From Bacillota bacterium (GTDB lineage: Bacteria > Bacillota > Bacilli > Alicyclobacillales > SLC66): a stretch of 52,298 bases of DNA. The notes below the pieces were generated by a model. That model saw only the letters and a list, made by a program, of their open reading frames with translations, ran no database searches and was not told the DNA's origin. Within the stretch, counting starts at the first letter, position 1; every line of letters starts with the position of its first letter. The position numbers and the translations under genes were made by a program. Positions 9,835 through 18,956 of this stretch are shown piece by piece. The stretch covers positions 1 to 52,298 of the forward strand of contig JAJYTO010000004.1 of assembly GCA_021793015.1 (NCBI GenBank), given 5' to 3'.

Positions 9835-9961
9835 CCGCGACCGTCTGCCTCCCGCGCTTCGCCGATGGATCGCAAATGTGAGCGCCGCGCAGGCGTTGTG
9901 GGTCGTCCCCGTACCCGATCGTGGGATTGCCGACGGTGAAATGTGAAAGGGAGGTTGGCGC

Positions 9962-11098
9962 TTGGATATCGAGATAGATCGTGAGGCGCTGGCAGTCACC
10001 TCATTTTCGGAGGACAGGCTTCGTCTGGTGGGGGACCGCCTTTTGCGGGCGACGGGCTTGAAAGAGACGCCGGGCGCGGTCCTTGTCCTTGGTCAGGGTG
10101 ATGCGACCGTGTGCACCGTGGTGTCCGGAATGGAGATCGACCTTCCGGACCAGCGGCGGGAGATGACGGTGAAGACGATTTTCGATCTCGCGTCATTGAC
10201 GAAAGTGTGTGCGACGCTGCCGGCCATCCTGTTGTTGATCGATCGCGGCGAAGTGCTGCTTTCCGATCGACTTGAGACGTATTTCCCGGAATATGGAGAC
10301 GGAATCAAGCGTATGGTGACTGTCAAACATTTGCTTGCGCATTCATCGGGACTGCCCCCAGGCGATTCTTTGCCTGCTCTTCCGGATGTCGGGGCGCGTT
10401 GGCGTCGCGTGGCCCAGATTCCTCTTGTCTGCGAGCCTGGTCACCGCGTCGTGTACAGCGATATCGGATTCATGCTGTTGGGCCGCTTGGTGGAACTGAT
10501 TTCCGGACAGCCGCTCGACGAGTTTGTCAAGAAGAACGTCTTTCTGCCGCTCGGCATGAATGAGACGTCGTTTCGACCCACCCGCGCTCTGGCGGAACCG
10601 GGAGAGGATGCGTGGGGCGAAACGCCCTACAGTCCGCCTGGCTTTGCCGCGACAGAGATTGTCAAAGGCAACGGGCGCGCCGCTTACGCTTTTGTGCACG
10701 ATGAGAACGCGTATTCGCTTGGGGGCGTTTGTGGACACGCCGGATTGTTCAGTTCGGCGCACGATGTTGCGCGGTATGCCCGCATGTGGCTTGGCAACGG
10801 TCCGCAGGTACTGTCCCGCCGGGCGATGGAGACGGCGTTGCAATGTTTCACCGAGGGGCTTGACGGACGCCGTGGACTGGGATGGTGCCTCCGGGGAGAC
10901 GCGTATGATCACATGGGGGACCTGTGGTCACCGTCCAGCTTCGGCCACACCGGATTTACCGGCACCTCAATCTCCATCGACCGCGCGGAACAGGTCTGGA
11001 TGGTGCTGCTCACCAACCGCGTTCATTACGGCCGCGAAGGGGATCCTCTGCGACTGCGCAGATCGCTGCACAATCTGGTGATGCGCGCCCTCCTGTGA
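9962..11098 (+). CDS. beta-lactamase-family serine hydrolase (AmiE/PBP4*-like)
   Basis: SLTK (SxxK), YSD, HTG motifs; context with NamZ. Confidence 0.8.
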   Translation: MDIEIDREALAVTSFSEDRLRLVGDRLLRATGLKETPGAVLVLGQGDATVCTVVSGMEIDLPDQRREMTVKTIFDLASLTKVCATLPAILLLIDRGEVLLSDRLETYFPEYGDGIKRMVTVKHLLAHSSGLPPGDSLPALPDVGARWRRVAQIPLVCEPGHRVVYSDIGFMLLGRLVELISGQPLDEFVKKNVFLPLGMNETSFRPTRALAEPGEDAWGETPYSPPGFAATEIVKGNGRAAYAFVHDENAYSLGGVCGHAGLFSSAHDVARYARMWLGNGPQVLSRRAMETALQCFTEGLDGRRGLGWCLRGDAYDHMGDLWSPSSFGHTGFTGTSISIDRAEQVWMVLLTNRVHYGREGDPLRLRRSLHNLVMRALL

Positions 11099-11139
11099 AA
11101 CGGGCGCCGCGAAGTCTTTCACAGTTACAAGGCCCACTC

Positions 11140-11305
11140 GGGGAGGAGTCCTGTATTGTGCCCGTCGCGAGTTTAGCGACAGCGCTGGACTCCCGCCAGG
11201 ACGGATCATGCATGCCGCTGCAGCGAGTATTAGCGGCCTTCAGGCCGCGGCTGTCTGAGCGGCAGCGGCATGCATGATCCGTCCTGACAGGCAGGGACCA
11301 CCGTG
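11140..11305. repeat. palindromic repeat element, copy B (composite)
   Basis: GGACGGATCATGCATGCCGCTGC ... GCAGCGGCATGCATGATCCGTCC; preceded by GGAGGAGTCCTGTATTGTGCCCGTCGCGAGTTTAGCGACAGCG as in copy A. Confidence 0.8.
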
Positions 11306-11390
11306 TTTTTATACGGCAACTTGTCAGGCGCGTCTGGCAAGTTGCCATGGTTGGCGGTGGCCGTCAGGCCATGTTGGTTTTGGGATAGAC
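11300..11390 (+). ncRNA. repeated structured hairpin module, copy 1 (unclassified; RNA status unproven)
   Basis: TTTTTATACGGCAACTTGTCAGGCGCGTCTGGCAAGTTGCCATGGTTGGCGGTGGCCGTCAGGCCATGTTGGTTTTGGGA; homologous to 28163-28212 and to the minus strand at 33090-33180. Confidence 0.4.
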
Positions 11391-11497
11391 ATCCATGCCT
11401 GAGTTTTGCGAGGCAAAATCTCACTTGCGCAGCACCAACAACCGGGAAGAAAAATACGCCTGCGGCGATATTTCGGGATAAGGAGGCTTCAGGACGC

Positions 11498-13075
11498 ATG
11501 ACGCTTGGCAGGTCAGGCAAGGCTACGCGTGTTGTGGCAGCGGCGGCGCTGGCAGCGGCGGCGGTCGTGTGGGTCGCCGGCCCCGCGCAGGAACCGTACG
11601 CCAGACACACGGGCCGCGCGCCGAACACCCACGCCAGACACACGGGCGGCGTGCCGAACACCCACGGCAGTTACACGGGCGGCGTGCCGAATATCCACGG
11701 CAGTCGCGCGTCTGTGGACCGCCGTGCCCCATCAATCCCCGGTCCGTCCTTTCTGGCAGGGGTTGTGGAAGGATTCTACGGACCCTCCTGGAGTGTGCGC
11801 GACACACTTCATATGTTTCGCTTCATGCATCAGCATGATATGAACGCGTTTGTGTATGCGCCAAAAAACGATCCATATGAACGGGTCGACTGGCGTCAAC
11901 TCTATCCCGCGTCCGCCTGGCGAACGATGCGGACACTGATTGCCGGGGCGCGGGCGAACGGGATTCAGTTTGTGTATTCGATCAGTCCCGGTCTGAGCAT
12001 CACCTACAGTTCCCAAACCGACCGCACGCTCCTGATTCGAAAAATAAACCAGCTCCGGGCGGCGGGAGTCAATACGTTTATGCTGAGTTTCGACGACATT
12101 ACAGGAACGCTCAATCACGCGGACGCGGTGCGCTACGGCGGCAATCTGGCGCGCGCCCAATCGTCCTTGGCAGACTATGTGTGGCGGACAGAACGGGCCA
12201 GGGATCCCCAATTTCGTCTGCTGCTCGCGGAGACGATGTACTTTGGCACACGGGACATCCCCTATTGGTCCGGGCTGAAGAAGTACCTGTTGCCTGCGAT
12301 TGAGCCGATCTGGACCGGTCCGTGGGTTCTCTCAAACTCGATGACGGCCGCTCAGGTGCGGGCTGTTGAGAACGATATGGGACATCGCATCGTGATCTGG
12401 GACAACTATCCAGTCAATGACTTTACCTACGTTGTGGCGCACAAACCGGAATTATTCATGGGTCCGCTTATCGGCCGCGCGCCGGGTATCCCTAAACTCG
12501 TCGCCGGTTATCTTTTCAATCCCATGCTTCAGGCGCGCGCATCGGAGGTGGCGTTGTGGACAGCCGCGAGCTATCTTCATAATCCGGCGCACTATCGACC
12601 TTACGCATCCTGGAATGCGGCGCTAAAAGCGATTGGGGGTCCGGCGTACGCCGACTTTCGGTTATTTGCAGAGAACGAAAATTCCCGCTACTACGACAAT
12701 CTGCAACCTGTACTGCTGGCGAGAGCGGTATCGGCTTTCTGGAAACAGGAGTCTGTCACACGATCCCTGACCGACACGCTCCTGTACAGCCAGTTTCATG
12801 CCATGGCGGCGGTCAATGCGGCCTTGGCGCAGCGACTCCCCGATCATGCGCTGTACGAAGAAATCGCTCCTTTTGCCCAATTGTTGTCTTTTCAAGGCAG
12901 ATTGGGAATGGCGGCTATTCTTGCGGCGCAACAGGAAAAGCGCGGCGCCCTTCCGGCGCCGCAGGTCCGCCGGCTCAGGAGCGGCCTCCATGAACTGCAG
13001 CGCAATCCCGATGTGATCGCGGGAACTGTGGTTGAGTCGTTTGTGTCGCGTGTTCTTGCCCAGGCTGGCCAATGA
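11498..13075 (+). CDS. secreted GH84-family beta-N-acetylglucosaminidase-like protein
   Basis: Signal peptide; GVVEGFYGPSWS, MLSFDDI (tandem acidic pair), IWDNYPVNDF. Confidence 0.85.
   Translation: MTLGRSGKATRVVAAAALAAAAVVWVAGPAQEPYARHTGRAPNTHARHTGGVPNTHGSYTGGVPNIHGSRASVDRRAPSIPGPSFLAGVVEGFYGPSWSVRDTLHMFRFMHQHDMNAFVYAPKNDPYERVDWRQLYPASAWRTMRTLIAGARANGIQFVYSISPGLSITYSSQTDRTLLIRKINQLRAAGVNTFMLSFDDITGTLNHADAVRYGGNLARAQSSLADYVWRTERARDPQFRLLLAETMYFGTRDIPYWSGLKKYLLPAIEPIWTGPWVLSNSMTAAQVRAVENDMGHRIVIWDNYPVNDFTYVVAHKPELFMGPLIGRAPGIPKLVAGYLFNPMLQARASEVALWTAASYLHNPAHYRPYASWNAALKAIGGPAYADFRLFAENENSRYYDNLQPVLLARAVSAFWKQESVTRSLTDTLLYSQFHAMAAVNAALAQRLPDHALYEEIAPFAQLLSFQGRLGMAAILAAQQEKRGALPAPQVRRLRSGLHELQRNPDVIAGTVVESFVSRVLAQAGQ
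11599..11703 (+). repeat. 33-bp in-frame tandem repeat in GH84 gene
   Basis: RHTGRAPNTHA RHTGGVPNTHG SYTGGVPNIHG. Confidence 0.85.
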
Positions 13076-13121
13076 TGATGGAGGACAGGGCACAGGGCAT
13101 AGGGCGGGTGGGGTGTGCGGA

Positions 13122-13175
13122 GGCGCTGCCTGGCAATGCGCCGGGGAGTTCTGACCTCTTTTTGAACAACCTCTA
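13122..13175. repeat. partial copy of the 18305-18571 MITE end
   Basis: GGCGCTGCCTGGCAATGCGCCGGGGAGTTCTGACCTCTTTTTGAACAACCTCTAA vs 18525-18579. Confidence 0.8.
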
Positions 13176-13197
13176 AGGGTCAAAGGGGAGATATGGC

Positions 13198-14049
13198 GTG
13201 CGAATCTATATCAGCGCAGACGGTGAAGGCGTATCGGCCGTGGTCAGCGGCGACGAAATGTTTCCCGGCGCTGCGGAATACGCGTTTTTTCGGGAGATGA
13301 TGACTGCGGATGTCAATGCGGCGATAGCGGGAGCTTTTGCGGGGGGAGCCACCTCTGTCGTGGTCAACGACACACATTGGTCGAAGCGCAATCTCCTGCC
13401 CGACAGACTGGATCCGCGCGCCGATCTCATGCGCGGCAGCGGCAAACCGCTCTCCATGATGGACGGCGTCGGGGCCGGGTATGACGGCGCGTTCTTTGTG
13501 GGCTACCACGCGCGAGTGGGCGGATCCGTCGGCGTCGCCAATGAGACCGTGATGGGTCGCCAGATCTATGACGTCCGAATCAACGGCCGTTCCGTGGGCG
13601 AACTGGAGATCAATGCGGCGATCGCCGCTCATTTCGGCGTTCCCGTCATTCTCGTCACTGGCGACGACAAACTAGCGGTCGAAACCGCCGCTGCGCTGCC
13701 TGACGCAGAGACTGCGATCGTCAAGTACGCGATCGAACGCTGGTCGGCGCGGTGTCTCAGCCCGCAAAGAGCGCAGGCGCTGATCCGTCAACGCGCGGAA
13801 ACCGCGGTGGTCAGACTCAGAACGCAAGGGCACTTCGCGGCTTTCCGATTGGAGATGCAGGATTCACTGCGCTGCGAAGTCGAATTTATCTCGACAGCGC
13901 AGGCTGGCGCTGCCCATCTGATGCCCGGAACGAAACGGATTGGCGCCCGCACCGTCATGTATGAGGCAGGCGATGCGGTGACCGCCGCGCGCGCCATATT
14001 GGCCATGATGTTTCTCGGCTGCCGGGCGACCGATGAGGTGTACGGCTAA
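13198..14049 (+). CDS. dppA: M55-family D-aminopeptidase (DppA-like)
   Basis: RIYISADGEGVSAVV, NDTHWSKRNLLPDRL, GAGYDGAFFVGYHAR; GTG start. Confidence 0.9.
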   Translation: MRIYISADGEGVSAVVSGDEMFPGAAEYAFFREMMTADVNAAIAGAFAGGATSVVVNDTHWSKRNLLPDRLDPRADLMRGSGKPLSMMDGVGAGYDGAFFVGYHARVGGSVGVANETVMGRQIYDVRINGRSVGELEINAAIAAHFGVPVILVTGDDKLAVETAAALPDAETAIVKYAIERWSARCLSPQRAQALIRQRAETAVVRLRTQGHFAAFRLEMQDSLRCEVEFISTAQAGAAHLMPGTKRIGARTVMYEAGDAVTAARAILAMMFLGCRATDEVYG

Positions 14050-14186
14050 CGGTTTCGGAATACAATTTCAATCACCAGATCCGTTTTTGCGACGGGAAAC
14101 ATCCGCAATGTGCCGGGATCACCATGAATACGGTTTCCGTTTTCGATGCGACGTTTTGAGTCTGCATGCAGGGGAGGTGCGTCACC

Positions 14187-15338
14187 ATGGTGAAACTGGG
14201 CGTCGAGGTCCTCTTTGAAAGCGAACGCAAGACCATCCATGGGCGGAGGGTGGGACTGGTCAGCAACTATGCCATGACAGACAGTCGGTTGACGCCCGTC
14301 ATCGACCTGTTCTTGGGCGATTCTGACTGTCGATTGGTCAAGCTTTACGGTCCCGAGCATGGCGTCCGCAACAGCGCCAAAGAGGGTGAACATGTCGACT
14401 TCGCCGTTGACCGGCACTCGGGCCTGCCTGCATACAGCCTGTACGGCGACGCCAAAAAACCAACACTTGCCATGCTGTCTGGAATCGATGTGCTCGTCAT
14501 CGATTTGCAGGACATTGGCTGCCGGTATTACACCAACATGAATACGACCGCCCTGTGCCTGGATGCGTGCGCGCAAGCGGGCTTGCCCTGCGTGGTCCTG
14601 GATCGTCCGAATCCCATCGGCGCGAGTCGCGAGGGCTACGCGATGCCCGCGGAGTTCGCTTCCTTCGTCGGCATGCGCGGAATACCGAACCGGCACGGAC
14701 TGACCATGGGCGAACTCGCGCGCTTCCACCAGTCAGGAATGGCCGCTCCGGTTGATTTGACGGTTGTGCCCCTGAAGGGCTGGAGACGGTCGATGCTCTT
14801 TGGCGAAACCGGCTTGCCGTTTGTGTCTCCGTCGCCCAACACATCGACGCCGGAGATGACGCTCCTGTATCCTGGCACGTGCCTGTTTGAGGGGACCAAT
14901 GTGAGCGTGGGCCGCGGAACCGGTCGACCCTTTGAAATGATTGGCGCCCCCTGGATTGACGGGCACGCGCTGGCCAAGCGGTTCAACGCCCTTGCAGCGC
15001 CGGGCGTGGCCGCGCGGCCCGTCTATTTTTCCCCGCATGATTCCGTCTATGCCGGCGAACTGTGTGAGGGTGTCCAGTTGCATATCACCGATGCGCGTGC
15101 GATCCACGCTCTCAAGACGGGTATCCTCCTGCTTCAGGAGGTCGCTTTTCTATACGCGGGCGATTTTCGGTTTCTCTCTGTACAATCAGGCGCCCGTCCT
15201 TTTTTCGACCTCCTGGCTGGGGACGATCGTTTGCGCGCGGCCATCATCGACGGCGCGGCGCGGAGTTATCTGACGGACGAGAGCGAGGCGCTGTCGCAGT
15301 TTGCGCGGCAAGTGCGCGATGCAGAACTGTACGACTAG
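14187..15338 (+). CDS. namZ: DUF1343 protein (NamZ/YbbC-like exo-beta-N-acetylmuramidase)
   Basis: KLYGPEHGVRNSAKEGE, DLQDIGCRYYTNMNTT, VLDRPNPIG, TNVSVGRGTGRPFEMIGAPW. Confidence 0.88.
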   Translation: MVKLGVEVLFESERKTIHGRRVGLVSNYAMTDSRLTPVIDLFLGDSDCRLVKLYGPEHGVRNSAKEGEHVDFAVDRHSGLPAYSLYGDAKKPTLAMLSGIDVLVIDLQDIGCRYYTNMNTTALCLDACAQAGLPCVVLDRPNPIGASREGYAMPAEFASFVGMRGIPNRHGLTMGELARFHQSGMAAPVDLTVVPLKGWRRSMLFGETGLPFVSPSPNTSTPEMTLLYPGTCLFEGTNVSVGRGTGRPFEMIGAPWIDGHALAKRFNALAAPGVAARPVYFSPHDSVYAGELCEGVQLHITDARAIHALKTGILLLQEVAFLYAGDFRFLSVQSGARPFFDLLAGDDRLRAAIIDGAARSYLTDESEALSQFARQVRDAELYD

Positions 15339-15487
15339 GGGTCGGGCGGCATTCGATCGCTCCGGCGCCAACAGCCGGATGAAAAGGCATCGGCGGTGTT
15401 CTTGGCGGATGCATAAGCCGTCCGACTGGCACGGACTACCGTGATTTTCCGGGACAGGATTAGGGAACAACGGAATGAGAGGATGAG

Positions 15488-16441
15488 GTGAGTGTCTTGA
15501 TCCGGACTTATCAAGGCGGCGACGAAGAAGGAATCGTCGCAGTGTGGAATCGGTCGATGCCCCAGGATCCGATCTCGGGCGCGGTATTTATGAAACGGGT
15601 ATTGGCGGACGTGAACTTTGATCCCGCAGGGCTGTTCGTCGCCCTGCGCGACGGAAGGGTCGCGGGCGCGCTGTTCGCGGTCGTGCGGTCGACACCCATG
15701 TGGGGCTCCGATTTGGAACCTGGCTCCGCCTGGATTACGTTCTTTTGCGTGGATCCGGACTATCGGCGGCAGGGTATCGGTCGGGCGCTGTTTGCTGCTG
15801 CAAGGGACTATTGTTCAGCACGGGATCGAAAGACTGTCTACTTCTCGTCTTACGCGCCGAACTATTTTCTTCCGGGAATCGACGCCGTCGCGTATCCGGC
15901 GGGGAAGCTGCTGCTGGAAGCGGCGGGATTCCGGGTCTACTATGGCTGCGCCGCCATGGACAAGGGATTGGTTGGCTACGAGATTCCGGACGATGTCAGG
16001 CAGTTGGAAGTCTTGCGCAGGTCGGAAGGCTATGATTTCGGGCCGTTGACCATGCCCTATTTGACACAGGTGATCGACTTCAGCACGCGGGTGTTCAACG
16101 CCGACTGGGGTCGGGCCATCCGCGAGGCGCTCGTCCAGGGGGTTCCCATGCACCGGTTTCTCGTTGCGGTGCGGCAGGGGATTGTGGAAGGGTTCTGCAT
16201 GTACGGTGGATACGATGGAATCGCCGAGCGGTTTGGTCCCTTCGGCGTCGATCCGCAGCGGCAGGGCGCAGGGTTGGGGAAAATTCTGCTCTATCGCTGC
16301 ATGGAGGCCATGCGGGCCGAGGGATTGCACACAGCATGGTTCTTGTGGACTGGGGAGACATCGCCCGCGGGACATCTGTATCTGAGGGCTGGGTTTGCTG
16401 TCACGCGTCGGTTTGAAGTCATGCGTTTGATGCTGGACTGA
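15488..16441 (+). CDS. tandem GNAT-domain N-acetyltransferase (YbbJ-like context)
   Basis: VDPDYRRQGIGRALF and VDPQRQGAGLGKILL motifs. Confidence 0.85.
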   Translation: MSVLIRTYQGGDEEGIVAVWNRSMPQDPISGAVFMKRVLADVNFDPAGLFVALRDGRVAGALFAVVRSTPMWGSDLEPGSAWITFFCVDPDYRRQGIGRALFAAARDYCSARDRKTVYFSSYAPNYFLPGIDAVAYPAGKLLLEAAGFRVYYGCAAMDKGLVGYEIPDDVRQLEVLRRSEGYDFGPLTMPYLTQVIDFSTRVFNADWGRAIREALVQGVPMHRFLVAVRQGIVEGFCMYGGYDGIAERFGPFGVDPQRQGAGLGKILLYRCMEAMRAEGLHTAWFLWTGETSPAGHLYLRAGFAVTRRFEVMRLMLD

Positions 16442-16461
16442 CGCATGGCCTGAACTGACAA

Positions 16462-17178
16462 TTGAGAGAACGGGAGTGGATCCATTTGAATATACTGGCG
16501 ATCGGCGGGCACGCGGGAGACATGGATTTGACGGCGGGAGCGGTGTTGGCGGAGCATGTGCTTCAGGGGCATTCCGTGACCATGCTGCATTTGACGCCCG
16601 GTGAAAAAGGCCACCCCCGGCTGTCGCCGGCCGAATATGGAGAGCAAAAGCGCGCGGAAGCACTGCGTTTTGCGGGGCACATCGGCGCCGCTGTCCGATT
16701 TTTAGACTATAAGGACGGTGAACTGCCGGTCGACGACGAGGTCAAGTATGCCGTGTGCGATGTCATTCGGGAAGTCAAGCCGAATGTCTTGATCACGCAC
16801 TGGAAGGAAAGTATGCACAAGGATCACGCAAATACGCACTTGATCGTTCAGGACGCACGGTTTTATGCAGGATTGAAGACCATCGAGCGGGCGCTGCCCG
16901 CGCACTGGGCGGGGCAATTATACTATGCGGACAATTGGGAAGATCCCTACGGCTATCATCCCGAAGTATTCGTAAGAGTGGGAGAAGAGGCATACCAGCG
17001 GTGGGTCGATGGGATGGCGGAATACGCGTATGCGCGGGGTGAGACGTCCAACTTTCCATTCATCGAGTACTACAAGGCGTTGACGGTCGTTCGGGGCGCC
17101 CCGAACGGATTCAAGCGCGCGCAAGCGTTCGCCGTTGCGCCCGGCGCGCTTGACAGGAAGCTGCATTCCTTCCAGTAG
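16462..17178 (+). CDS. PIG-L/LmbE-family deacetylase
   Basis: AIGGHAGDMDLTAGAVLA, HLTPGEKGHPR, ITHWKESMHKDHANTH. Confidence 0.88.
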   Translation: MREREWIHLNILAIGGHAGDMDLTAGAVLAEHVLQGHSVTMLHLTPGEKGHPRLSPAEYGEQKRAEALRFAGHIGAAVRFLDYKDGELPVDDEVKYAVCDVIREVKPNVLITHWKESMHKDHANTHLIVQDARFYAGLKTIERALPAHWAGQLYYADNWEDPYGYHPEVFVRVGEEAYQRWVDGMAEYAYARGETSNFPFIEYYKALTVVRGAPNGFKRAQAFAVAPGALDRKLHSFQ

Positions 17179-17310
17179 CGTGAACGGGCGCGGCGCGGAT
17201 CACAGCATCGGGAGGAGAGTCATGCATCATGAGCATCGGGATAGATTCATTGGCAACTGAACGCCGCAATCCGCAGTCGGCGGAACTGGACAGTCTCTCC
17301 GCTCCGATCC

Positions 17311-17380
17311 GGGACTCCCGTCTTTCCTGCCCAAGCAGACGCGGCTCACGCCGCTGTAATCGCAGGAAGGACGGGAGCCT
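17311..17380. repeat. nested hairpin (REP-like)
   Basis: CTCCCGTCTTTCCTGC/GCAGGAAGGACGGGAG (15 of 16) enclosing GCGGC-TCAC-GCCGC. Confidence 0.8.
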
Positions 17381-17521
17381 CAGAGCAAACTGTTCAGCGT
17401 CCGGGAGAGCATGACTGGCGTCTCGATCGAATCTGAGGTTCATTGTATGCGTGTGGTATGTATGTCAGAGGTGTGACGCGTGCTATAATAAGGCACTAAT
17501 GCACACAGGAAATGATAGGGG

Positions 17522-17791
17522 GTGAAGATTGTGCAGTCCATTAAAACCATTGGGAATAACGGTCAAATATCGCTCGGAAAGGAATATGCGGGACGACTCG
17601 TAGTTGTTGACGAGATTGAGCCTGGCGTATGGGTGGTTAAGATGGGGGAATTTGTGCCCGATAGCGAGCGGTGGCTGTACAAACCGGACGTGAAGCAGGC
17701 TGTGGATGAAGCCTTGGAATGGACAAAACACAATCCACCAGTTGAGTCGAATCTCGATGATCTGGAAAGGCGAATTAGAGATGGACGATGA
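17522..17791 (+). CDS. candidate AbrB/MazE-like antitoxin
   Basis: SIKTIGNNGQISLGKEYAGRLVVVDEIEPGVWVVKMGEFVPDSERWL; overlaps next ORF by 11 nt. Confidence 0.55.
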   Translation: MKIVQSIKTIGNNGQISLGKEYAGRLVVVDEIEPGVWVVKMGEFVPDSERWLYKPDVKQAVDEALEWTKHNPPVESNLDDLERRIRDGR

Positions 17792-18092
17792 TGTGTCTCT
17801 GCGTCTGGATCTCAATAACCCCGCATTTCAACGCGGGCTTCTTGGCCCGCAAAAAGCAGAGCAACTCGCGATTTTAGGAACGCTGCGAAAATTGTCGGAA
17901 ATGACATGGAACCAGGTGTATCGTGACACGGGCCTACGGTGGGAGGTCATTCACTCACGGTCCGGTCCGAATGGAGCACGGGTATATAGTTTTAGAATCG
18001 TACGCGGGTTTCGCGCGTTGGCTTATCGTGATGAACAGTGGATGCGGATTCTGTCGCTGCACGCCGACCATAACTCGGCATATGGGTCATAG
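17781..18092 (+). CDS. candidate toxin partner (about 103 aa)
   Basis: Translationally coupled to small AbrB-like ORF; KAEQLAILGTLRKLSEMTWNQVYRDTGLRWEVIHS. Confidence 0.5.
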   Translation: MDDDVSLRLDLNNPAFQRGLLGPQKAEQLAILGTLRKLSEMTWNQVYRDTGLRWEVIHSRSGPNGARVYSFRIVRGFRALAYRDEQWMRILSLHADHNSAYGS

Positions 18093-18304
18093 AACACATT
18101 GCTAAGGCTGGGAGCTTTACGCATCCTATACAGCCATGATCAATGTGCGCAGGCTGCAGCGAAGTGACACAGGATCTCTTCATTGCCTGCGCGACGCGAA
18201 GTGTGCTAGTCTTGCCGTGGGGGGCATTGTTGACCCAAAAGCCGCCGCGAGCCCCTGGCTAAAGCCTTTGGGGAGCGGTTCAGCCGCACAATTTTATAAA
18301 GCCT

Positions 18305-18571
18305 GTTCAAAAAGGGGGCAGGTAAGACCCGCGCAGTGCAAGGAAGCGAGCCAAGAATGCGGACCGAGCGTACGTTTTGGGTACGTGAGGGAGCATTCCA
18401 GGGGAGCAGTGATAAAGTCCTCGATGCAGGCGCAGTGATTCCAGATATAGCGTCCGAGGCTTTAGTCGGACGCTATATGCACCGCTTCGCGCCTGCCCTA
18501 ATTTGGGTTATCACTGCTCCCCTTGGCGCTGACGCGGTAATGCGCCGGGGAGTTCTGACCCCTTTTTGAAC
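18305..18571. mobile_element. hairpin MITE-like element
   Basis: Terminal GTTCAAAAAGGGG/CCCCTTTTTGAAC; internal AGGGGAGCAGTGATAA/TTATCACTGCTCCCCT and perfect ATATAGCGTCCGA/TCGGACGCTATAT. Confidence 0.8.
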
Positions 18572-18587
18572 AACCTCTTATAGCTTC

Positions 18588-18765
18588 GGAAAAGGTGTTC
18601 ACTCTCGGGTGAACTCAATAGGGAAATCGGTGAAAATCCGATGCGGTCCCGCCACTGTAAAGGTGAGCCTCGATTCGACACCACTGAGCGCGTCTGCTTG
18701 GGAAGGGAATGGGAGGCGTTGAACCTGAGCCAGGAGACCTGCCTTTTTGGAACACCACTGTAACC
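18588..18765 (+). promoter_or_regulatory. cobalamin riboswitch
   Basis: aatagggaaatcggtgaaaatccgatgcggtcccGCCACTGTaaaggtgag ... gagccaggagacctgcc. Confidence 0.93.
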
Positions 18766-18810
18766 TACGGTCGATAGGGAGGTGTTTGCGGACGAATCGT
18801 GTTCGTTTGC

Positions 18811-18848
18811 AGGCACTCCACCGTGTTGGTGGGAGTGCCCTTGTTTTT
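18811..18848 (+). terminator. Rho-independent terminator of the riboswitch expression platform
   Basis: aGGCACTCCaccgtgttggtGGGAGTGCCcttgttttt. Confidence 0.8.
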
Positions 18849-18956
18849 CTCGGTTGCGGTCATCGTCTTCATGATCAAATGGACGGCAAGAGGTGCGGGC
18901 GCGCAGCGTTCCGGGAGATCGCATGGCAAGTCAGCACATCCTGGAGTGAACCGTAG

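Noticed and set aside
11230-11661. 143-aa minus-strand ORF over repeat elements and GH84 5' end
   Set aside because: Translation of palindromes and minisatellite; no independent support.
18136-18924. Small ORFs across the MITE and riboswitch
   Set aside because: Non-coding elements explain the sequence; the ORFs are incidental.
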